Below are positions 11,015-19,800 of a stretch of DNA of 21,305 bases, in pieces; position 1 is the stretch's first letter; each line of letters opens with the position of its first letter. Under the pieces are notes generated by a model. It saw nothing but the letters and a program-made list of their open reading frames with translations, ran no database searches and was not told where the DNA came from. The position numbers and the translations under genes were made by a program. Where the stretch lies: NCBI GenBank assembly GCA_015039315.1, contig WIDE01000177.1, forward strand, positions 21,731 to 43,035, given 5' to 3'. Origin of the DNA: Clavulina sp. PMI_390 (Eukaryota > Basidiomycota > Agaricomycetes > Cantharellales > Hydnaceae).

Positions 11015-11550
11015 GCTAACTAAGGCTGGTGTTGCGTCCCACTTTAACAATCCCTTGTGTTCAGGGTCTGTACATTTTAACCCGCCCTCCCGTTACGTTC
11101 CCCTCTCTGCTTTCACCCTCCATCTCTCTTGCCTGGCTTCACACCTTTACCTTTCCCACTGCCACACAGACTGCACTCTTGCGTGCCTCTTGCTTGCTTT
11201 CTGTTTTTAAGGGTTGTCATCATACAGCAGATGTAACCATTACCTAATTGTGCTTAGTTGTCTTATAGCCTGGAGCTCTGATAGGAACTGTGCTCTGTGG
11301 CTAGTCCCCTTGGTCTGCACTGTTACTATCAAATTCTTGTTTGCACTTCTTGGACATTACTTCCCTGTTGTGGAATTCAGTATACATCCATATATTGTGC
11401 TTGTGCTGGAGTGTAGTAGAGTCACTGATATGGGTACATGAAGTCTGTGATGAATCTGTGAGATACATGTATATTTCTAAGGATGACAAGTCTGAAGGAT
11501 AGAGCAAGTCATTGGAGATGCAGGTAACACTAGAAGCAGAGAGATGTGAT
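11015..11550. other. Tail-to-tail spacer between GLX2 and NLR-C
   Basis: No gene is seen. This holds the 3' flank of GLX2 (pyrimidine-rich to about 11200) and then the 3' flank of the NLR fragment. It is the duplicate of 13411-13971. CpG stops abruptly after 11183. Two CpGs of the right-hand copy (13693-13694 and 13820-13821) are TpG here, consistent with deamination. Confidence 0.7.
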
Positions 11551-12095
11551 TCAATTGGATTGGAGGGTATGACATTGGGCCCATTGCTCCCCCATAACCA
11601 TGTGGTCAAAGTCAAGTTTGATAATTTCACTGGGGTCTTTACCAAGGGCAGTGATGAGATTGGGATGAGAAACATTGGTTCTATAGTAAGGGGGAACCCA
11701 AAGAACAAGTTCACCATTGGGGCCTTTCACCCAACCATTGTCAAGAAGTTTGAGGTCTTGCCAGGTAGGTGTCAGCTCAGAGGCATCTGGAACTGGCAGA
11801 GAGACTAGAATTTGGGAGGAGAGGAAGGTACTGAGATCCAAGAGATATATTGACCCATCTGCAGCACCAGAGGCAAGAAGTTTGCCATCATGGAAAAATG
11901 CAAGAGAGTGCATTATAACACCAGTGATTCCAAATGGTTCCCCCTTTGCTGAGTGGGTGTTCACATCCCACAGCCTGATGGTTTCATCATAAGAGCCAGA
12001 GGCAAGGACTGCTCCATCAGGAGAGGATGCCACAGATGTCACCCAATTAGTATGCCCTGTGAGTGGCTGTCCCTTGGATGACTGAGTGTTCACAA
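11551..12095 (-). pseudogene. NLR-C: orphan 3' end of an NLR (last WD40 blade and C-terminal tail)
   Basis: The frame is open from the junction to a stop at 11551-11553 and corresponds to the C-terminal 180 or so residues of NLR-B. It holds the end of one blade (VNTQSSKGQPLT), one full blade (GHTNWVT...ETIRLWDV), a degenerate blade (MHSLAFFHDGKLLASGAADGS) and the tail (WVPPYYRTNV...KLDFDHMV). C2, NACHT and the other blades are absent because the sequence switches to glyoxal oxidase DNA at 12096. No disabling mutation is seen in the fragment. An in-frame ATG lies just across the junction (12102-12100), and the open frame extends to an ATG at 12165 in antisense oxidase sequence, so a chimeric peptide of up to 204 residues is possible. 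It is most simply a by-product of the tandem duplication. Confidence 0.88.
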
Positions 12096-12099
12096 TAGC
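12091..12099. other. Junction of the tandem duplication
   Basis: NLR-derived sequence ends in GTTCACA at 12094 (continuing ATCCCAC in intact blades). Glyoxal oxidase intron sequence starts at TAGCCATAACGG from 12096 (TAGCTATAACGG at 9694). One unassigned base lies between, with no clear microhomology, as expected from end joining. Confidence 0.85.
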
Positions 12100-13410
12100 C
12101 ATAACGGCAACCCTGCATTGCTTGCCGCGTGCGCTTTGGTGCTGCGCTGCGGTTGTGTGCTCCACGTTGGCGCCGATTTTCTTTTTCGCTTTGCCGGGAT
12201 CGTCGCTGCCCGAATTCCTTCAGCACTGTGACTAACAAATGACCAACACCCTCTTTCTTCATCCTTTCCGATTATTATCATATCTCTAGTGCTGTGCGAA
12301 CGTATCCAGCCTCGGCAGCTACCGTTCTCTTGCCTTTGACCCCCGAAAACAACTACGAGGAAATGGTCCTGTTCTGTGGTGGCTCGAACATCGCTGTTGA
12401 TGTCTAGAACCCCACCACCAATGTGATTATCGACATCCCCGCCGACTCTACGTGTGTCCGCATCTCGCCTGACGCCGAGCCAAGTGGGAGGATGATACGT
12501 CTCTCCCTGAGGGTCGTACCATGGGCAACTTCATCCTGCTGCCCGATGGAACTATTCTCCTGCTTAACGGCGGTGGGATGGGCACGGCGGGTTACGGTAC
12601 ACAAGACTGGACCGTCAGAGAGTCGTACGTCACCGCTCCCATCCGCGCTCCTCTCGTCTACTACCCGTCCAACCGCAGATTCTCCCGCGTTGGACTGGTA
12701 ACTCCACCATTGACCGTCTGTACCACTCTACTGCGCTGCTGCTCCCTGACGGCTCCGTCTTCGTTGCTGGCTCGAACCCTCACGCCGACTACATTGTCAA
12801 CACGACGTACCCGACCGAGTACCGATGGGAGCTGTTCTTCCCCTGGTACTACTTCGAGCGCCGTCCCGAACCCGCGGGTCTGCTGAGCCAGCTCAGCTAT
12901 GGTGGCGCGTACTTCGACATGACTCTCTTGAACGATGACGTGAGTGGCGACGCTGCCACAAACGCGCTCCAGACAAAGGCCGTGGTCATCCGCACGGGCT
13001 TCTCGACGCACGGTCTGAACATGGGTCAGCGTTACCTCGAGCTCAACTCGACTTACACAGTTAACCTTGACGGGACGGTGACGCTCCACGTTTCGCAGCT
13101 CCCTGCGAACGCGAACCTGTTCCCCCCTGGCCCCGCGGCGATCCATATCGTCGTGGCGGGTGTGCCCAGTGTCGGAAAGATGATCATGGTGGGCAGCGGG
13201 AAGATCGAGACACAAGCGCTGTTGGCTGTGACTCCTCTCCCGCCCAGTGGCGTACAGGCGAATGATACGCAGACCAACTCGACAGGCGATGGTGGTAATG
13301 GGGGCGGCCGAAGTGTACATGCTAGTTCGGCGTTGGGACTCGGTGCTAGCGCAACAACATTCGCGCTTGCATCGCTCCTGGCCGTGGCTGGGCTCAGCTT
13401 CACTGTCTGA
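12096..13410 (+). pseudogene. GLX3: 5'-truncated glyoxal oxidase pseudogene
   Basis: Only the second half of the enzyme is present. It starts inside the long intron, whose acceptor AG (12288-12289) is intact. Coding similarity starts at 12290 (AVRTYPASAATVLLP) and runs to a TGA at 13408. Lesions relative to GLX2 are Trp to TAG at 12405, a 1-nt loss near 12478 and another near 12697. From about 12710 the C-terminal domain is open to the end, including the second copper His (GFSTHGLNMGQR), YPTEYRW and a hydrophobic GPI-type tail. Codons that are stops in GLX2 are still CAG (Gln) and TCG (Ser) here, so each copy decayed independently after the duplication. With no promoter, start or N-terminal half (no Cys, no radical Tyr), it cannot make active enzyme. 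Confidence 0.9.
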
Positions 13411-13971
13411 GCTAGCTTGCGCTGATTTTGCGGTTCCCACTAGCAATCCCTTGCACTCATTGTCTGTACATTGCAACCTGCTTTCCTGTTACACTACCCT
13501 TCTCCGCATTCGCTCTCTACCTCTCTTGCCTACCCTTGTCCTTTTACCTTTCCCACCGCCACACATACTGCACTTTTGCGTGCCTCTTGCTTGCTTTCTT
13601 TTGTTTCAGGGTTGTCATAGTACAGCACAGCAGACCTAGTCATTACCTCATTGTGCTGAGTTGTCATATAGCCTAAAGCTCAGATAGGAACTGCGCTTTG
13701 TGGCCAGTCCCCTTGCCCTGCACTGTTACTATCAAATTCATCTTTACACTTCTTGGACATTATTTCCGCCTTGTGGAATTCAATATTGTGGAATTCAATA
13801 TACATCCATGTATTGTGCTCGTGCTGGAGTGTTGTAGAGTCACTGATATGGGTATGTGATGAAGTCAGTGATGAATCTGTGAGATACATGTATATTTCTA
13901 AGGGTGACAAGTCTGAAGGATAGAGCAAGTCATTGGAGATGCAGGTAACACTAGAAGCAGAGGGATGTGAT
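13411..13971. other. Tail-to-tail spacer between GLX3 and NLR-B
   Basis: No gene is seen. This is the duplicate of 11015-11550. The GLX3 side is pyrimidine-rich; the NLR-B side should be its 3' untranslated region. No clear polyadenylation signal was identified. CpG is absent from 13822 onward. Confidence 0.65.
13771..13800. repeat. Perfect 15-bp direct duplication in NLR-B 3' flank
   Basis: TTGTGGAATTCAATA occurs twice back to back (13771-13785 and 13786-13800). The left copy of the large duplication has it once (TTGTGGAATTCAGTA near 11368), so this small event either followed the 2.4-kb duplication or was lost on the left. Confidence 0.9.
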
Positions 13972-15411
13972 TCAGCTGGATTGGAGGATATGACAATGGG
14001 CCCATTGCTCCCCCACAACCATGTGGTCAAAGTCAAGTTTGATAATTTCACTGGGGTCTTTACCAAGGGCAGTAATGAGATTGGGATGATAAACATTGGT
14101 TCTATAGTAAGGTGGAACCCAAAGAACAAGTTCACCATTGGGGCCTTTCACCCAACCATTGTCAAGGAGTTTGAGGTCTTGCCAGGTAGCAGTCAGATGA
14201 GAAGATTCTGGAACTGGCAGAGGGACTACAATCTGGGAAGAGAGGAAGGTACTGAGATCCCAGAGATGTATTGACCCATCTGCAGCACCAGAGGCAAGGA
14301 GTTTGCCATCATGGAAAAATGCAAGAGAGTGCATCATAACACTAATGGCTCCAAATGGCTCCCCCTTGGCTGACTGGGTGTGCACATCCCACAGCCTGAT
14401 GCTTTCATCATGAGAGCCAGAGGCAAGGACTGCTCCATCAGGAGAAAATGCCACAGATGTCACATATCCAGTATGGCCTGTGAGTGGCTGACCCTTGGCT
14501 GCCTGGGTCTGCACATCCCACAGCCTGATGCTTTCATTGTACAAGCCAGAGGCAAGGACTGCTCCATCAGGAGAGAATACCACAGATCTCACATAATCAG
14601 TATGGCCTGTGAGTGGCTGTCCCTTGGCTGTCTGGGTGTGCACATCCCACAGCCTGATGCTTGTATCATCAGAGCAAGAGGCAAGGACTGCTCCATCAGG
14701 AGAGAATGCCACAGATGTCACCTCTTCAGTATGGCCTGTGAGTGGCTGTCCCTTGGATGCCTGGGTGTGCACATCCCACAGCCTGATGGTTTCATCAGAA
14801 GAGCCAGAGGCAAGGACTGCTCCATCAGGAGAAAAAGCCATAGCTTGGATACCTCTTGTATGGCCAGTTAATTGATCCCCATACCTTTGTCCTGACTGAC
14901 TGTCCCACAGTATAATACTGCCATTCTCCAGACCAGCAGCAAGCAGATTGTGCTGTGACACCACCACACACTCCACAATGCTCTTCACCTCTAGCACATG
15001 TCTCAGCACTGGCCATGTTATCATATGCCCTGATAAAATACACACTGTTTGAGGGAACTCTGTATGCAGTGAATGCAGAAGAGACTGCCTAGGAACAAAT
15101 GGGATGGCACTGATGTAGATGTGTGGTGCACTTTGAGTGATTGGAAGGGAATAATAGGATGTGAAGCACACTGCTTCTGCTACTGCAGCATTGGTCCTAG
15201 AGCCAAGCTACAATCACTGTTAATGGCACTCCTGAGTCCAGTTGCCAAATCCCAGACCACTGACTGACCTTGGCTGGAATCATAGACAGGGTTTGTAGTG
15301 CAGACATACCAGTCAAACTCATGACCTCAAGCCAGTACAGAAACTTTACACTGCACAGCAGATCCCCCACTACCTCCACCATAGTGTGAGCAGATTCATC
15401 CATGTCTGCAG
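13822..15411. other. CpG-free tract, 1,590 bp
   Basis: Read by eye line by line, this stretch has no CG dinucleotide; it covers NLR-B exon 7, intron 6 and the end of exon 6, plus some 3' flank. The two nearest CpGs are at 13820-13821 and 15412-15413. From there to about 17740 CpG stays very sparse (roughly ten). Two similar tracts lie at 1-682 and 11184-12104. The neighbouring GLX3 has several per 60 bases. Confidence 0.9.
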
Positions 15412-18400
15412 CGTTGAGATGGGAGCTCCAGAAGTGGCAGGCATAACAGAGAGCATCCCCAATCTTGTCCTGGATCAATGCAGATAAGTCTGGAACTGAT
15501 TCATTCAGCAGGAATGAGCTGGACAGGCTGCATATGTTGAACTTGAGCTGCCTACTCCCATGCAGCATCACCATAAAACAACTCTCTGTCAGCACCTGGT
15601 GTGTGTGGACAAGGTCTACCTGATACTGAGTGTTGGCAGCTTGAAGAAAATCAAAGAAGGAGGCATGTAGAGGGAGCAAGGGTGTGCTGACACTGGTAGG
15701 CTTAGTCCCAGTCATGAGTGAGGACAATAATCCCACAGACATGACTGCCTCTTCTTTCACAATCTCCAGATCACCATATTGTTCAAGCTGGCCATCAAGC
15801 AACTCAAGCACTGCTACCAAAGAGAGAGGCCTTCTGGCTACAACTATCACTCCTAGCAGTAGATTGACAACCTTCAGCTCATCTGAGCTACAGCTTCCAA
15901 ATTGTGCATCCAGCACAGCATGATACAACTTGTAGAGCTTGTGATGGCTGTCACTGGTACCAGAGCTGGATAAGACATTCTTCAGCCGCCTAAGAGGGCC
16001 CACTGCCTGCTTGCCATCTTCCTTATCCACAATATATAGGCAAGCAGTAGATGCCCACTGGAAGGACAGCTCAGCCCTCTCAGCAAGATCACTAAACTGC
16101 TGTGGTGTGCCATTTAGAGGAGGTCCAGTGAGTTTATGCTTGATATACTGGTGAATATCATCCTTTGTAGCACTCTCAGGGAGTTCATGCATGAAAAGTT
16201 GTGCCATATTCAGCAGTGGTGGAGAAACTAGAAGACCCTCCTGAATATCTGGCTCTGGCCGTGTTGTGACAAGGATGCAGACTGCAGAAGGCAGCTGTTC
16301 AGCAATGCTAACAAGTGGCTTGATAAGCTTGCTGCGCTCTGCAATTCCTCCTGACTCATCCAATGCATCAATAATGATCACCACTTGCTTGTAGCCTCTA
16401 AGTCCCTGCTCAAGAAGTGGAAGCAAAAATAGCTTGAGCTGCTCTGATGGATCCTGGCTTTTCTTCTCCAGAGGTGCAGCCAAATTCACTAGTTCTACAA
16501 GCCTGGCCTCAAGAACTGCATGCTGGGCAGCCAGTTGGAGGGCAATAGTGGTGAACAAGTTGGATGGGTTGAGTAGACCTTGTTTGGCTGTCTCAAACCT
16601 GTAGTAGGCCATAAGCACATCTGCATGCTCAAAAAACTTGGCCACACTGGCAGCAATGGATGACTTTCCAGAGCCAGCCACACCTTGCAGCCACAGCACC
16701 TTAGTCTCAGCTAGATCCAACTTGTGCTCAGTGGGTGGATTGAAGGTAGGGTGGAGGTCTACAGAAGCTTGGCCACCAGTAGCCCAGGTCTGGAGTGCCT
16801 CTAGGACAGCAGTGCGTGTGCCAGGAAGGCAGCCATAGCCATTTCCATCATGGAGTGTTGAAGCTGCATCCATTGCACATGGAAGAATCGATAGGACATC
16901 ATTTTTCACTAGAATATTGCTTATGAGTAAGAGGTTGCTCAATATCACATGTCAAAGGAAGGCACACCAAGTTTGTCCACATCAGCTTCAGTAGAATGCA
17001 ACCTAGCACTGATCTGATGGACTTGATCAAAGACAGAAGCTACTGCTGCCCCTTGAAGCTTGGTTGTCAGAGAGGTCAAGGTCTCTATGATTGCATCAGC
17101 ATCCTGTTCAAATGTTTTGAAGAATGTTGGGATCCTCAGCAGATCTATTTGAAGCAATAATCTCAGCCTCAAGGTGCTAATACAAGCCACATGTGAAAGG
17201 AAGATCCATACTTTTTTGCTTCTGATCCTCAGCATACCTTTTGATGAGTGTAGCCCCACTCATCACTGCATATGAGATGTCTTTGACAATGTCCTGGACC
17301 ACAGGTTCATGCTCCTTGGAGGCAGCATACTGCTGTGTGTGCACACACAAGTCTTTCATGCAATCAAGAAGGGTGTGCATGTGTTCATTGGTCTGGGCAT
17401 TTGCTTGCATGATGGTCCATGCACCCTTGAGCACACCCACAATAACCTTTGCAATAGGGTGGATCTGAAAGTGCTGTCATTTACTAGTCCTGATTGCATC
17501 ATGTTGAACAGATAGAGACTTACCTCCGCTATCAGATCACCAAGCTTGAGCAGCCCCTCTACAACTGAAATAGGGTCAGGAAATGCACCAAGGAAGTCAC
17601 CCTTCAGTGGCTCAATGCGGCTATATTGATCAGAGGCACTGTTCCCAGCATCCACCAGCTCATTGCTTCTAGATGCACCAAGGGCTTTGTCTGCCTCTGC
17701 AACTTTGGTAGCAGCTTCCTCAGCATCTTCACAATTCACTGCTGTAGATCCGCCCAGAACACTTGTATTCACATTTTGTTCCACAAACCCACCGCTAGTG
17801 GCGACTTCCTGAGCCGTAATGGCAGGCGGCACGGCAGGGGGGATGACAGCTGAGCTTCCAAAGGGTGTGGCAGGCTCAAAGATGATGGTGCCCGCGCGGT
17901 CAGTGGTGCTGAGTCCGAGCCCGGGGGAGCCGTGCGCATCAGGGTTGGGGCGCTCAACAGTGGAAGGAGTTGTATTGCCAGCGCTCACAATCGCTGGAGC
18001 ACCTGCCGCAGCGGGATCAGAAATGACAAGGTTGAGACCAAGAACACCGTCAATGCAATCTTCAAATCGCGGTAGGGACAGATCAGATGAAGACTTTATT
18101 CAGTAAAGGCGCATGTGGATCTCCACAAACCTGACAGGTCTCGATTTGTTGACAAACTGACGTTGTAGCGAGCAAGCGTTTTCCACAAGACCATCAGCTG
18201 ACGCTGCTCAAGCGTGATGGAAATATGGGGCGGAAGAGATTCAAAAAATCTATATAGGCCAAATTAGTGGGAAAGAACTCTAGCGTCGTGAGCTTGCAAT
18301 AAAAGGGTAAAAGGACGAAGGACAAACCGCTTGAGACCAGACAAAGCGACCCATTCCACTATCCCATCAGTAGAGGCTTTCACCACGCGGCTCGTATACT

Positions 18401-18572
18401 TAGACTTCCCATCAATATCAGCAGCATTCCATTCGATCTGGAGACGGTAGGAACGGGATTTCTTGATCTTGCTGCTAGTGTACGAAGCGCCTACAGAGCA
18501 TAGATGATCAGCGCATGAAGTAGGAACCGGTGAAGCAAATTGACCTCCGATCTCGAACGAGGGCGTCGTCAT
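13972..18572 (-). CDS. NLR-B: complete C2-like / helical / NACHT / WD40 receptor, 1,401 aa
   Basis: Full-length paralogue of NLR-A. Exons: 18572-18328, 18249-18131, 18059-17524, 17464-17212, 17144-16968, 16908-15269, 15207-13972. GT-AG introns are 78, 71, 59, 67, 59 and 61 nt. The sum is 4,206 nt, an exact 1,401 codons plus stop. Exons 1, 4, 5 and 6 have exactly the NLR-A lengths (245, 253, 177 and 1,640 nt). C2-like region about 30-140 (CIDGVLGLNLVIS); Ala/Pro-rich linker about 150-260; helical region about 285-443 (IHPIAKVIVGVLKGAW); Walker A GVAGSGKS 519-526; Walker B VIIIDALDE 620-628; TTRPEPD 658-664; LHASFFDFLQ arm. WD40: one divergent blade, four near-identical 43-residue blades from 1105 to 1276, one degenerate blade, then a tail (WVPPYYRTNV, FDHMVVGEQW). 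NTP-driven oligomerisation on ligand binding is known for the class; this protein's ligand is unknown. No lesion found. Confidence 0.93.
14350..14865 (-). repeat. Four near-identical WD40 blades of NLR-B, 4 x 129 bp
   Basis: The marker decamer recurs at 14421, 14550, 14679 and 14808, exactly 129 bp apart. In protein order the blades begin GHTRGIQ, GHTEEVT, GHTDYVR and GHTGYVT, and after LAS they read GSSDET, CSDDTS, GLYNES and GSHDES. The rest of each unit is nearly constant. An in-register 129-bp array is prone to unequal exchange, so blade number and order may vary between strains. Confidence 0.95.
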
Positions 18573-19800
18573 AATGAATAGTGGCTGTATCTGTGTAATC
18601 TTTCGAGGGCTAAGAGCGGAGTGTTAGAGCAGTGCTTGAGGGTGTGAGTGTTGGGAACAAGCACGAGGCTGGCACCAGAATCACTCTCTCGCAATTCCAA
18701 TCGGGGTAAGTAGGCTTTTCGGAACAAGAAAGGCACAGCGAGTTGCTTTCGAAAGCAAGTGTATGCATTTCATAGCCGAGATGAGGAATCGTATGCACAT
18801 GAGTAATGGGTAGATGACATCGTCGTTTCTCAGACTGGGTCGATGAAAGGGCGATCAGCAGATAAGCATAAGGGTGCTAGTGCCGGGTTCAAGTGAAGCC
18901 ACAACCGATGCATAAAGAAAGATGACGGCGAGAGGGGGAAAAGGAATACGAAAATTCTCTGCAGCTTTCTGATGGGCATGGAGGACACATAATGAGGACT
19001 TCACTCTAGATTTTGTGCTTTCCGAGTCTGTCGTCGTCCATAAAGTTGTCAACTGTCGTGGCGTTGACTCGGAGTGAGCCGGGCGCTGATTTTCCACTAG
19101 TCGCCCATGTCAGTCTTGCTCCCCTGCAAATAGACTGTTGTACATGTCCTATAGCTTGCTCGATGCGAACCCTCATTGCCAGCATCCCTGCCGGCGAGTC
19201 CACCGGTACTATGTCGACTAGTAGTACAATAAAATCGCTCATCCCATCATCATCCTATAACTCCTGGCCAACATTGTGTGTGTCTTCGTTGGCCTCTCCC
19301 TCTCTCTCCATGAGAGAATTAGTCGACTGCCACTCTTCGATCGGGCGTTTGGCCCTCATGATCACGCCCGACCACTACCTAGCTTTTAAAGCACATCATC
19401 CTTTGATATGAACGCGATTCACGCTGCGGCCAGCCACGGCTACCTCGCGTCTGTGCACTGAGGGATCCTCTCTCACTCTCCTGCAGCCTCAGTAACGATC
19501 CTTCGTTCCCACAACGCTAGATGGGCGAAACAACCCTATAGGCCGTCATCGCCCACTAGCCTGCCGGCAAGCGCGGCGACAATAGTGGTGAGCGACTCGT
19601 CCACGCCATCGTTGCAGGGTGGCGCACATAATCCAGAGACCACTGACCGCGTCGCTCTCTTTTCTCCTCGACGTGCGACGCGTCTCCTGGAACTTTGCCC
19701 CCCGCTCGGACGGCACCTTCTACGCGCTCCTCCCTCCCTCGCCTCCTTGACTATTATCAACCAGCAAGCATCACGCTCTACTATTCGCCAACCCAACTAG
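18573..19800. promoter_or_regulatory. Spacer between divergent NLR-B and GLX4
   Basis: About 1.2 kb upstream of NLR-B with no supportable gene. It is homologous in patches to 4048-5250 upstream of NLR-A, including the segment translating on the minus strand as LAMRVRIEQAIG (about 19145-19180) and the block 19580-19690. Presumed to hold the NLR-B promoter and the former GLX4 promoter. The 60 or so bases just upstream of the ATG also resemble NLR-A, supporting a common 5' untranslated region. Confidence 0.55.

Larger units (their letters stand above)
9694..12095. repeat. Tandem duplication, left copy (GLX 3' part + NLR 3' end)
   Basis: This unit is repeated at 12096 to about 14512 in the same orientation, with offsets of 2,402 bp at its start and about 2,421 bp near its end because of small indels. 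It carries the second half of GLX2, the tail-to-tail spacer, and the last blade and C-terminal tail of an NLR. The two copies are close in DNA sequence and far closer than any copy is to GLX1 or GLX4, so the event is comparatively recent. Confidence 0.92.
12096..14512. repeat. Tandem duplication, right copy (GLX3 + NLR-B 3' end)
   Basis: Second copy of the unit at 9694-12095. It starts at the junction and ends inside an NLR-B blade at the point where NLR-C breaks off (GTCTGCAC at about 14505-14512 matches GTGTTCAC at 12087-12094). To its right NLR-B continues intact, so this copy kept the NLR and lost the oxidase 5' half, the mirror image of the left copy. Confidence 0.88.

Noticed and set aside
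12661..13476. Minus-strand open frame of 271 codons
   Set aside because: Antisense to GLX3, whose plus-strand translation matches the glyoxal oxidase family; the long frame reflects high GC.
13972..14138. Alternative minus-strand frame from 14138 to 13680, also found at 11717-11301
   Set aside because: Overlaps the NLR tail in another frame; it is duplicated only because the DNA is duplicated, and the main frame has the conserved tail and stop.
14350..14865. Direct-repeat array considered as CRISPR or satellite
   Set aside because: Units are contiguous 129-bp coding WD40 blades without spacers, in a gene with introns.
14380..14871. Plus-strand open frame of 163 codons with repeated HIPQPDA motif
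   Set aside because: Antisense shadow of the WD40 repeats: the repetition comes from the 129-bp blades of NLR-B on the minus strand.
16909..16967. Apparent frameshift and stops in NLR-B between the helical region and NACHT
   Set aside because: A GTGTGC...TTCTAG intron of 59 nt restores the frame exactly, and NLR-A has a matching 60-nt intron.
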